Shown here: positions 1 to 7,451 of the stretch, in pieces
Layout of the letters: each line of letters begins with the position of its first letter
Numbering within the stretch: position 1 is the stretch's first letter
NCBI GenBank assembly: GCA_030644725.1
Contig: CP130629.1
Coordinates: 4,293,501 to 4,357,500, forward strand
From: Candidatus Electrothrix communis
Lineage (GTDB): Bacteria > Desulfobacterota > Desulfobulbia > Desulfobulbales > Desulfobulbaceae
Length of the DNA stretch: 64,000 nucleotides
Direction: 5' to 3'
Notes under the pieces: generated by a model
Seen by the model: only the letters and a program-made list of their open reading frames with translations
Database searches by the model: none
Told to the model about the DNA's origin: nothing
Program-made: the position numbers and the translations under genes

Positions 1-1534
1 TCACCCGCACCTCTGCCAACTCTTTTTCCAGAGCATCAATTTCCAGCTGCACCGCATCGATATCGATTTCCGCTTCCTCCTCAAAGGTGTCCACATAGCG
101 GGGAATATTGAGGTTGAAGTCGTTTTCCTTGATCTCGTCAAACTCGGCCACATGGGCGTATTTTTCCTCTTCAACCCGTGCAGTATAGGTTGCCATGATT
201 CTGGCCAAGTGCGTTTCAGAAAGAGTGTTCTGATTTTTACTGGACACAAACTCTCGGCTGGCATCAACAAAAAAGACATTACTGCATGCTTCCTTCAACC
301 CCCCTTTTTCACGGGAGCGGTCAAAGACCAGGATAGCCACTGGAATATTGGTGGTCGGAAAGAGGTTGCCCGGTAGGCCGATGACTGCATCCAGCAGGTT
401 TTCCTCAATCATTTTTTGGCGGATACGGCCTTCGGCAGCACCCCGGAACAACACCCCATGGGGAACCACCACAGCGACCCGGCCCTGTTTTTCAAGGGCG
501 GTTTCCACCATATGGCTGATAAAGGCCCAGTCGCCCTTGCTCTTAGGCGGAACGCCGCGCCAGAATCGCTTGTATTGGTCGCTCTCGGCACTTTCCGCAC
601 CCCACTTGTCCAGCGAGAACGGAGGGTTAGCTACCACGCAGTTGAATCGCATCAGTCGGTCATTTTCCAGCAGGAGCGGGCTGTTCAGGGTATCGCACCA
701 TTCTACTCGGGCACTGTCAAAGCTGTGCAGGAACATATTCATGCGGCAGAGTGCCCAGGTGCTGCCGTTGGACTCCTGGCCGAACAGGGCAAAGTTACGG
801 TCGCCCACCTGTTTGGCCGCCTGAATCAAAAGACCGCCCGACCCGCAGGTAGGATCACAGATGCGGTCCCCCGGTTTGGGGCTGGCCAGTTTGGCAACCA
901 GCTCGGTCACCTTGAGCGGGGTAAAGAATTCACCGGCCTTTTTGCCCGAGTCCGAGGCAAATCGTTCAATCAAATAGATGTAGGTATTGCCGATCACATC
1001 CTCGGAGATGAGGCTGGGCTTCATGTTGAGCTGGGGCTTGTGAAAATCCTCCAGCAGCTGTTTGAGGCGGCGGTTGCGGTCTTTGGTTTTGCCGAGGTTG
1101 GCCTCGCTGTTAAAGTCGATATTGCGGAAAACCCCTTCGAGTTTGCTCTTATTGCTCTCTTCAATATGGTCGAGCACGATATTGATCAGCTCACCGATAT
1201 TGGCGGCTGTCCTGCGCTCGTAGAGGCTGGAGTAGGTGGCTGGAAATTCATCCAGAACGGTCTCTTCGCCGGTCTCGTTATTCTTTTCAGTGAGCTTAAC
1301 CACCGGGAGCACAAAACGCTCACGCTCAAGCTTGCGGCGGATACGAACATCATCATCGCCATACTGCTGCTGATACTCTTCATAATGGTCCTGCCAGACA
1401 TCAGAGATATATTTCACGAAGAGCATCGTGAGGATGTAGTCTTTATACTGTGCCGGATCAACAACTCCCCGGAAGGTGTCGCATGCGGCCCATGCTGCGT
1501 TGTTGATGTCTTTTTGCTCTATTTTACTGCTCAT
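1..1534 (-). CDS. hsdM: Type I restriction-modification methylase subunit HsdM (partial)
   Basis: N6-adenine DNA methyltransferase subunit of a type I restriction-modification system; it would work with HsdS and HsdR, neither of which is in view. Read on the minus strand from ATG at 1534, with an AAGGAAAA ribosome site just upstream. The N-terminal bundle begins MSSKIEQKDINNAAWAA. S-adenosylmethionine motif I (DPTCGSGG) lies near 842-857 and catalytic NPPF near 617-628; both are in the frame of the start. The frame is still open at base 2, so the C-terminus lies outside the window. About 511 residues are present, close to the usual HsdM length. It lies immediately beyond the left tmRNA-end duplication, so it may belong to the same defence neighbourhood as the Abi gene. 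Confidence 0.93.
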   Translation of the reverse strand, partial: MSSKIEQKDINNAAWAACDTFRGVVDPAQYKDYILTMLFVKYISDVWQDHYEEYQQQYGDDDVRIRRKLERERFVLPVVKLTEKNNETGEETVLDEFPATYSSLYERRTAANIGELINIVLDHIEESNKSKLEGVFRNIDFNSEANLGKTKDRNRRLKQLLEDFHKPQLNMKPSLISEDVIGNTYIYLIERFASDSGKKAGEFFTPLKVTELVAKLASPKPGDRICDPTCGSGGLLIQAAKQVGDRNFALFGQESNGSTWALCRMNMFLHSFDSARVEWCDTLNSPLLLENDRLMRFNCVVANPPFSLDKWGAESAESDQYKRFWRGVPPKSKGDWAFISHMVETALEKQGRVAVVVPHGVLFRGAAEGRIRQKMIEENLLDAVIGLPGNLFPTTNIPVAILVFDRSREKGGLKEACSNVFFVDASREFVSSKNQNTLSETHLARIMATYTARVEEEKYAHVAEFDEIKENDFNLNIPRYVDTFEEEAEIDIDAVQLEIDALEKELAEVRV

Positions 1535-1659
1535 ATTTTATTTTCCTTGTGCAAACTTTGTGCAAATTGTCAGGAGGTGGGTTGCCCCTGCGGTTCTGTA
1601 CTGAAGGGGATGCTGTTTTTTAGGGAAGTGCTTGCATAACCTAGTCGATGGGAGACGGA

Positions 1660-1731
1660 ATGTCACAGGACACAAAAAAGCCCGCAAACCGTGTTAGGCT
1701 GCGGGCTTATCTGCTACTTGGTGGAGGTGCC
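1660..1731. repeat. Left copy of ssrA 3'-end direct repeat (attL-like)
   Basis: This 72-base segment matches 3086-3157 at 68 of 72 positions by eye, in the same orientation. It carries the last 13 bases of tmRNA (acceptor strand plus CCA) and the tmRNA terminator hairpin, but no rest of ssrA. A 3' remnant of this kind is what integration into a tmRNA gene leaves at the far end of an island. No integrase is visible between the copies. Tandem duplication is the alternative origin. Confidence 0.75.
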
Positions 1732-1891
1732 GTCCGTCAAGCTCACCTCTTAACGCCCTGTATCCTTTGTATGTTATTTTTGCAATATTCGTTTGGTACT
1801 GTAAAAAGTACTGTAAAATAAAAAAGTCATATTTTTTTTCGTACCCGCTTTATGCAGATGTGTTGAACCGCTTTTCAACGGATCATCTCTT

Positions 1892-2893
1892 TCAGTCGAT
1901 CCCGAAAAGCTCTCTCGGAAAGCCGGAGTTGTCCGGGAACCCCATTGCCGTATAAGGGCAGGGTTCAAGAGCCGGTTTACTGTCCACAAGATCGGCAAAC
2001 CTTTTGATCCAATCGGAACTTGGCCCTATCTTTCGGACAAAATACCAGATGACGGCAGCCTGCCCGTATATTCTGCGCCGTGCCTCAAGGCTGAGATTGA
2101 GTTTTTGAAAATACGGGTCAGTTTCAAAGCCCTTTAGGTTGATCGGATTTGCAGAGGTACGGTTCCAAATTCGGGCATGATGGGCACATTTGTTCCGTAA
2201 TATGTTGATCTCGGTAAGCCAGTTTATCAGCGTGGAAGGTTTTGCAAATCCTACGCGACGAATTATTTTTTGTTGGCATCTGCCGTTCAGATTTTCAAAA
2301 TATTTCGACATCAGGCCGTAATCCCAGCACTCAATAACTGCCCAGAAAGGGATGGGCAGTCCTCTTTTCTGGTGCCAGACTATGCAATCTTCCTTACTGC
2401 TATTTATCAGATTACAAAGCCTGTTCATCCATTGATACCAGTGGTTGACCGCTTTGCCGTTTTTCTGCTTGGTTGCGGTGACCTTGGGATTTATAAATTC
2501 TTCTTTCTCGTAGGCGAGCGGATCAATCTTCCCTATTTCATGGGCAATGATACTGCGCATGTAAATTTCAATCCGTTCGATCCCGTCCAGCATGAGCTGA
2601 CGCAGCTTTTTATCAAACAGATACAGGTCTATTATATCGTTAAAGTTGATATTGTCCTGAAATCTGTCATCCCGGACAGGTAGGCCGGTCTTTGTGTCTT
2701 TGAGAAAATTGCCGTCATCGTCAAATTTGGGACGCCTGCACGGATACCAGAAGCCGCTTAACCGGTAGTATCCAATTTGAGACAGCTTGCGGATTGCCCT
2801 TGCTTGGTCGGGAATAATCATTTCCCGTTCTTTGAGACGGGCAACAAGTTCAGGGTATTCTAAATGGGGCTTGATAAGAGGAGGGGAAGGCAT
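1892..2893 (-). CDS. Abi_2 (AbiD/AbiF-type) abortive infection protein
   Basis: Predicted abortive-infection protein of the Abi_2 family, 333 residues. The N-terminus fits the family (YPELVARLKEREMIIPDQAR, then GYYRLSGFWYP). Near residue 235 the segment NILRNKCAHHARIWNR holds the R-x4-H signature of HEPN domains, which in this superfamily usually act as RNases. Whether this protein cleaves RNA, and which phage trigger it senses, is not shown by sequence. It is the only gene between the two tmRNA-end repeats (1660-1731 and 3086-3157), so it reads as a single-gene defence cargo. No clear Shine-Dalgarno site precedes the ATG. Confidence 0.88.
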   Translation of the reverse strand: MPSPPLIKPHLEYPELVARLKEREMIIPDQARAIRKLSQIGYYRLSGFWYPCRRPKFDDDGNFLKDTKTGLPVRDDRFQDNINFNDIIDLYLFDKKLRQLMLDGIERIEIYMRSIIAHEIGKIDPLAYEKEEFINPKVTATKQKNGKAVNHWYQWMNRLCNLINSSKEDCIVWHQKRGLPIPFWAVIECWDYGLMSKYFENLNGRCQQKIIRRVGFAKPSTLINWLTEINILRNKCAHHARIWNRTSANPINLKGFETDPYFQKLNLSLEARRRIYGQAAVIWYFVRKIGPSSDWIKRFADLVDSKPALEPCPYTAMGFPDNSGFPRELFGID

Positions 2894-3085
2894 GAGGACA
2901 CCAAAAACAAGAAGGCCCGACCGTGATACAGATCATGTCTGTAACAGGGGATCGGGCACGATTAAATATATAATACACTAAGAGCCTGTCTTGTCAATAC
3001 CTGAATGCAGACACCGGGCTGCTGAAATTGAGGCCGTGAAGAAAAAGTATTGTAATTTCTGGTGGCTGTCAACGGACTCCCCCGG

Positions 3086-3157
3086 ATGTCACCGGACACA
3101 AAAAAGCCCGCAAACCTTGTTAGGTTGCGGGCTTATCTACTACTTGGTGGAGGTGCC
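3086..3157. repeat. Right copy of ssrA 3'-end direct repeat (attR-like)
   Basis: Counterpart of 1660-1731. Here the repeat forms the true 3' end of ssrA plus its terminator. The four mismatches lie outside the 13-base tmRNA end; three are in or beside the terminator hairpin. The interval between the copies is 1354 bases. Confidence 0.75.
3100..3136 (-). terminator. Rho-independent terminator of ssrA
   Basis: On the minus strand the sequence folds as GCCCGCAACC, a short loop, then a GGTTTGCGGGC arm followed by six T residues. It begins within about ten bases of the tmRNA 3' end. Confidence 0.8.
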
Positions 3158-3505
3158 GGGAGTTGAACCCGGGTCCGAAAATACTCCCCTCACGTATCTA
3201 CATGCTTAGTTCCGAGTAAAGATCTCGTATTCAGCTCTCACCCGGAACGGTGGATTGCTGAATACCAGCCTGTTAGATTCTCGTCTTTCCAATGAGAGGC
3301 ACATCGGTTAGACCAGCCCGAAGAGTCGACGCTTTACTCCGGCCTTACGGGCGCGGACCGGGAAAGCGGCAAAGCAGCTTACGCTGCTACTGCGTAGTTA
3401 TAATCGTCAGCGATTATATTAATTTTCCATCAAGTTTACGAGCTGACAGAACACTCGGCATGCAACGTTGAGCTTTCATATCCCCGTCGAATCCGTTTCA
3501 CCCCC
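3145..3505 (-). ncRNA. ssrA: Transfer-messenger RNA (tmRNA)
   Basis: Rescues stalled ribosomes and tags the unfinished protein for proteolysis. The 5' end GGGGGTGAAACGGATTCGAC and the 3' end ending CTCCACCA form the seven-pair acceptor stem (GGGGGUG with CACCUCC), and the T-arm GGTTCAACTCC is present. The tag reading frame is GCTGACGATTATAACTAC followed by GCAGTAGCAGCGTAA, giving ADDYNYAVAA and stop. Total length 361 bases with encoded CCA, one-piece type. Its protein partner smpB lies just upstream on the same strand. The 3' end is duplicated at 1660-1731, so this gene appears to be an integration target. Confidence 0.97.
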
Positions 3506-3555
3506 ATATCTTTTTTATCCCTCCCTACTCCCTAAGGGGAGGGAGGGAAATTATA

Positions 3556-4005
3556 CTAGTCTTGCTGCCGCAATGATCGTTGAACATCACGGTTTGATTG
3601 TTTCTCTTTTAAGGAGGCCCGCTTGTCATAGAGCTTTTTGCCTCGGGCCAAGCCAAGTTCTATTTTGGCCTTTCCATTATCTATAAAGTATATCTTGAGT
3701 GGGATAAGCGCAACCCCTTTTTCATTCAGTTTGCCGACAAGTTTTCGTACTTCTCGCTTGTGCAGCAGTAATTTACGCACTCTGAGCGGGTCTGTGACAG
3801 AGTGGGCGGCAAAGGCATAGGGTGAAATATGAATGTTGTACAAAAATACTTCACCGTTCTTGAGCTGGGCATAACCGTCTTTAATATTGGCCCGACCTGC
3901 TCTCAGGGACTTGACCTCTGGTCCGGTTAAGACCATACCAGCTTCCATGGTCTTATCGATATGATAATCATGAAAGGCCTTTTTGTTTTTACAGACAATT
4001 TTCAT
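3556..4005 (-). CDS. smpB: SsrA-binding protein SmpB
   Basis: Small basic RNA-binding protein that binds the tRNA-like part of tmRNA and delivers it to stalled ribosomes. 149 residues, the usual family length. Visible family features are the N-terminal [20 protein letters not shown], the [18 protein letters not shown] segment, LYNIHISPY, and a basic C-terminal tail starting near [12 protein letters not shown]. It lies 50 bases upstream of ssrA on the same strand, so the two partners are adjacent. ssrA may also have its own promoter in the gap, which holds a GC-rich inverted repeat (3519-3547). Confidence 0.97.
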   Translation of the reverse strand: MKIVCKNKKAFHDYHIDKTMEAGMVLTGPEVKSLRAGRANIKDGYAQLKNGEVFLYNIHISPYAFAAHSVTDPLRVRKLLLHKREVRKLVGKLNEKGVALIPLKIYFIDNGKAKIELGLARGKKLYDKRASLKEKQSNRDVQRSLRQQD

Positions 4006-4151
4006 GGCTCAGTTCATTGCTCAGAGAGTATCCCGCTGATGATCAAAGGGTGTTCCATTTGTTTCTTGTAAGAATATTCAAGAATAATCACTTTTTTTCT
4101 TCTTGGCAAGAGGAGAAGCAAGAAAGGAGCAGTCGGGTTGCGAGTGAAAAT

Positions 4152-4188
4152 AAAAAAAGCCTCCAGGTCTGAAAAGACCGGGAGGCTT
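4152..4188 (-). terminator. Terminator after tRNA-Arg
   Basis: Minus-strand hairpin AGCCTCC-CGGTCT-TTTC-AGACC-GGAGGCT followed by a run of seven T residues. It starts about nine bases beyond the tRNA 3' end. Confidence 0.8.
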
Positions 4189-4196
4189 GAAATTTC

Positions 4197-4273
4197 TGGT
4201 GCGCCTGGCAGGATTCGAACCTGCTACCCTCGGATTCGTAGTCCGATACTCTATCCAGATGAGCTACAGGCGC
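4197..4273 (-). tRNA. tRNA-Arg (anticodon ACG)
   Basis: Cloverleaf on the minus strand: acceptor GCGCCTG pairs with CAGGCGC, encoded ACCA end, T-arm GGTTCGAATCC. The anticodon stem TCGGA/TCCGA encloses loop CTACGAA, anticodon ACG (normally deaminated to ICG to read CGN codons). Length 77 bases. A terminator follows. Confidence 0.96.
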
Positions 4274-4373
4274 AAACGCATACACTCTTTATCATTTTGC
4301 GGGAGATTCTGCAAGATGTTTTTAACAGGTTTGTTGATTTTTCTGAGAAGAAAAGAGGCGCCGTGGTTATTCT

Positions 4374-5180
4374 TTATTTGGATGTCCTTCTTTCTTCAAC
4401 TTTTTTCGTCAGGTCACGACTGCGTCGGGCAACGAAATAGAGGGGGTTATAGGTGAGGCGCACTGCCTGATCAACCTGAAATCTCTTTGTATATTCCTGG
4501 CAAAAGGAATGCAGCTCCTGTCGGGTCCAAGGTTTGCGATTGATGGAATTCACCCCGGTCTGGCGAAGATGATTGAGGACATCGCGTGGCTTGGGGAAAA
4601 GAAAAATTTCTTTATCCTGATAGCTTTCTTCGAGAAGGCATCGTTTTTCCAGCATTGATCTTATCTCTGGTAGGGAGAGGTAATTAAGTCCGACTCCTGT
4701 GAGTTCTTTGATCTCGGGCAGGTTGTCCGGGCCGTAGAGGGAAAAGGCGAGCACGCCGCCGGGAGCCAGAGCGGCCAGGAGCTTGTCCAGGCTCTGTTCT
4801 AAATCATCAAGCCAATGAAAGGTGGAGGATGAGATGATCAGGTCAAAAGGGCCGGGCAGGGGGAGCTTTTCTATATCGCCGGGAAGGAAGCTCAGTTTGT
4901 CAACAGTAAGGTTTTGAGGAAGTCGCTCGGCAAAATCCGGCATGAGATCATTGAGGATCAGGCTCCGGACCTTGATATTGCTGTTGAGGAGTTTGCTGGT
5001 CAGCAGGCCGGTGCAACAGCCGATTTCCAAGACGCTGAGAGCCTGCTGCTCCTTGGTATACTGGGCAGTGACAGCCAGCAGTCGGTCCGCGACCCGATGT
5101 TGGATCGTGGCTTGGCGGTCGTAACTGGCTGCTGCTCGGCGAAATTGGCGGCAGACAAGGTGCTTGTCGATTTTCTGCAT
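4374..5180 (-). CDS. bioC: Malonyl-ACP O-methyltransferase BioC
   Basis: Starts pimelate synthesis for biotin by methylating the free carboxyl of malonyl-ACP (or malonyl-CoA) so that fatty acid synthase can extend it. A class I SAM methyltransferase fold is seen: N-terminal FRRAAASYDRQATIQHRVA typical of BioC, motif I VLEIGCCTGLLTSKLL, the FDLIISSSTFHWLDDLEQ strand, and ALAPGGVLAFSLYGPD. About 268 residues from ATG at 5180; a TTG four codons upstream (5192) is possible. Last gene of bioF-bioG-bioC, 53 bases after bioG. Placement with BioG, which removes the methyl group, supports the call. Confidence 0.92.
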   Translation of the reverse strand: MQKIDKHLVCRQFRRAAASYDRQATIQHRVADRLLAVTAQYTKEQQALSVLEIGCCTGLLTSKLLNSNIKVRSLILNDLMPDFAERLPQNLTVDKLSFLPGDIEKLPLPGPFDLIISSSTFHWLDDLEQSLDKLLAALAPGGVLAFSLYGPDNLPEIKELTGVGLNYLSLPEIRSMLEKRCLLEESYQDKEIFLFPKPRDVLNHLRQTGVNSINRKPWTRQELHSFCQEYTKRFQVDQAVRLTYNPLYFVARRSRDLTKKVEERRTSK

Positions 5181-5233
5181 AATGAACGGCAAGGAGATGC
5201 AGGTTGAGGTTAGCTTTTCAGCTCTTTAACTCT

Positions 5234-6001
5234 TCAGTTTTTTACTTCTTCAATCATTGTTGACCAACTTGGCCAATGATAAAAAGGAAAATGGGGCAGA
5301 GAGAGAGTGCGGCATTGTTTGCGGCCCCAGGCTCGGACCTGATTGCGGGCCGGGAAAATTCTATCCCGCCCGGTAACAATCCTGCTGGTATAGATATTGG
5401 GTACATCTGATTGTACTTTATCGGTAGTATATGTCGTATATGCAGTGGCTAGAGCAAGTAGCTCCTGATGAACCTCTTCGAATGATCGTTCTCCCTTACC
5501 AAAAGAGGCTGTGAACCGGTTTGCTTCCTGTTCATCAGCAAACATGGAACGCTGAAATGCTTCCAGACGGGCCGGAGAAAGTCGCTTTGCCATGTCAGTA
5601 AAGTTGTTTTCAGGAATGCCGAGCTTGTCATGGATGGGATGACAGGTTCCGCCGATTGCGATCGCTGAAGTAATTGTTGAAGCAGGTGTCGAAGTAAGGT
5701 CCGGTGCAGAAAACGTTTTGTTTGCAAACAGCATCGAGGCAGCCCAAACCCCCATAGACCAGGCCAGCAGGTGGATCTTTCGGTAGGGTGCTTTTTTCTG
5801 AAAGTTTTCTTGAAGATTTCTCTGAAGGTCTTCCAGGGCAGAGGATATATCTTCGAAAGCCATGCTGCGATAATCATAGAGCATCAAGACATCAACTGAT
5901 CCGGCATGGATCTCATAAAAAGGTTCCGGGCACATGCCCCAGCCTGCCATAAAGAGCAGGCAGTCCTGATTGCCCTGTTGATGGAGCCAGTAAGCTTTCA
6001 T
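5234..6001 (-). CDS. bioG: Pimeloyl-ACP methyl ester esterase BioG
   Basis: Hydrolyses pimeloyl-ACP methyl ester, ending the chain extension opened by BioC; a BioH substitute of the DUF452 family. 255 residues, alpha/beta hydrolase type. The N-terminal FMAGWGMCPEPF and the nucleophile elbow LLAWSMGVWAA (Ser near residue 105) fit BioG, as does the C-terminal ARNQVRAWGRKQCR followed by HFPFYHWPSW, which should carry the catalytic His. The start ATG overlaps the bioF stop by four bases, so translation is probably coupled. Confidence 0.9.
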   Translation of the reverse strand: MKAYWLHQQGNQDCLLFMAGWGMCPEPFYEIHAGSVDVLMLYDYRSMAFEDISSALEDLQRNLQENFQKKAPYRKIHLLAWSMGVWAASMLFANKTFSAPDLTSTPASTITSAIAIGGTCHPIHDKLGIPENNFTDMAKRLSPARLEAFQRSMFADEQEANRFTASFGKGERSFEEVHQELLALATAYTTYTTDKVQSDVPNIYTSRIVTGRDRIFPARNQVRAWGRKQCRTLSLPHFPFYHWPSWSTMIEEVKN

Positions 6002-7245
6002 GCTGAAGAGACCTGAGTGAGCTGTTCAGCGATCTGTTTCGGTAACGTTGCCAGCTGCTCGGCGTTCATGGCGGCAGTCAGGGAAAGGCGTAAACGGGCG
6101 GTACCTCGCGGGACGGTCGGGGTGCGGACAGCCTGCACCCAGAAACCTTTTTGGCGCAACTGTTTGGCAATCGCGACAGCTTGCCCTTCGTCGCCGATCA
6201 TAACCGGAACGATATGGCTTTCGCCGCCGGTCTTGAGGCCTGCCTCGTGCAAGCCATAACGTACTTGTCGAGCCAGTTCCGCAAGCTGTTGTCGTTCCTT
6301 GCTCATCTTTTGGATGATGGGCAGGATAAAGTTGAGCCAGTGGATATTGACCGGAGGCAGGGCTGTGGTGAAAATAAGCGAGCGTGCTGTATTGACCAAG
6401 TAATTATATACGGTCTCTTCACAGGCCACAAAGGCCCCTTGGCCCCCCCAGGCCTTACCGAAAGTACCCACCAGAAGATCAATCCAATCTGTAACATTCT
6501 GCTCTTCAGCTAAACCTAGTCCCCTGTGACCGCGCACTCCAACAGAATGCGCTTCATCCACATAGAGAAGAGCCCCGTATTGGTCTTTGAGGCGAACCAA
6601 GGTCGGGAGATCGGCACAGTCACCGTCCATGGAAAAGATGGATTCGGTTACAAGAAAAATAACCTTTTTTTTCTGCCCATGAGGTACAGAAGGCCCGGCG
6701 CAGTGCTTTTGCAAGAGTTGCTCAAGGCGATCATAATCAAGATGAGGATAGCGAATCATCTTGGCCTTGGAGAGCCGCATGCCGTCAATAAGGCTGGCAT
6801 GGCAGAGTTTGTCCGCAAGGATCAGATCGCCTTTTTGGGCAAGGGCAGGTAGTAGGCCTATGTTGATATGGTAGCCTGAGTTAAAGATCAAGGCTTTATC
6901 CATGTGGTACGAGCGGGCCAGCTTTTCTTCCAATCGAGAGTACTGGTCATGATTGCCGGTCATGAGGCGGGAGGCACCGCTGCCCAGTCCGAACTGTTCA
7001 ATAAGGTTTTCTTGCTCAAGAGCAGCGTAAAATTTATGGAGCAGGGTCGGATTGCTGGCCAGGCCGAGGTAGTCATTGCCAGCTAAATTGAGGTATTCCC
7101 TGTCTTGGTGCTGGAGGCGAGCGGAACCAGTGAGTTGAACAGGAAGAATCTCCCGTCGTACTCCTTGCTTAGCAAGAGTTCGTAACTGTTCCGTTATGCG
7201 GAAAGTAAATGGATCCACAGTTGTCCTATGAACTTGTTCGTACAT
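5998..7245 (-). CDS. bioF: 8-amino-7-oxononanoate synthase BioF
   Basis: PLP enzyme that condenses pimeloyl-ACP with L-alanine, the first step of biotin ring assembly. Family features: NLAGNDYLGLASNP, GSGASRLMTGNH, ESIFSMDGDCADLP, the YVDEAHSVGVRGHRGLG block with the PLP-facing Asp and His, and the Schiff-base lysine in TFGKAWGGQGAF. About 415 residues from ATG at 7245; a TTG at 7266 would add seven. First gene of the bio operon. bioA, bioD and bioB are not in the window. Confidence 0.94.
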   Translation of the reverse strand: MYEQVHRTTVDPFTFRITEQLRTLAKQGVRREILPVQLTGSARLQHQDREYLNLAGNDYLGLASNPTLLHKFYAALEQENLIEQFGLGSGASRLMTGNHDQYSRLEEKLARSYHMDKALIFNSGYHINIGLLPALAQKGDLILADKLCHASLIDGMRLSKAKMIRYPHLDYDRLEQLLQKHCAGPSVPHGQKKKVIFLVTESIFSMDGDCADLPTLVRLKDQYGALLYVDEAHSVGVRGHRGLGLAEEQNVTDWIDLLVGTFGKAWGGQGAFVACEETVYNYLVNTARSLIFTTALPPVNIHWLNFILPIIQKMSKERQQLAELARQVRYGLHEAGLKTGGESHIVPVMIGDEGQAVAIAKQLRQKGFWVQAVRTPTVPRGTARLRLSLTAAMNAEQLATLPKQIAEQLTQVSSA

Positions 7246-7451
7246 ATTAATCAAGAAGATAATCAAGAAGAGCAGGCTCTGTTTTCAGGGGACTATAATA
7301 TGATATTCAGAAAGAATAGTCAATCTATGGAGAATATGCTGTATTTCTGAGGAAAGATACGATAAGATGCTTGAATATTTTTAGGTGATAACGATAAGGT
7401 CGACTCCCCGATGTTCTGTGGAACGCTGTGGAGCGACTTTTGAAGGTGATT

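Noticed and set aside
416-1639. 407-codon open frame on the plus strand
   Set aside because: Antisense to hsdM, which shows the SAM and NPPF motifs in frame; this is a mirror frame of a real gene.
3519-3547. GC-rich hairpin between smpB and ssrA as a terminator
   Set aside because: It lacks a T run on the minus strand, so I do not call a terminator.
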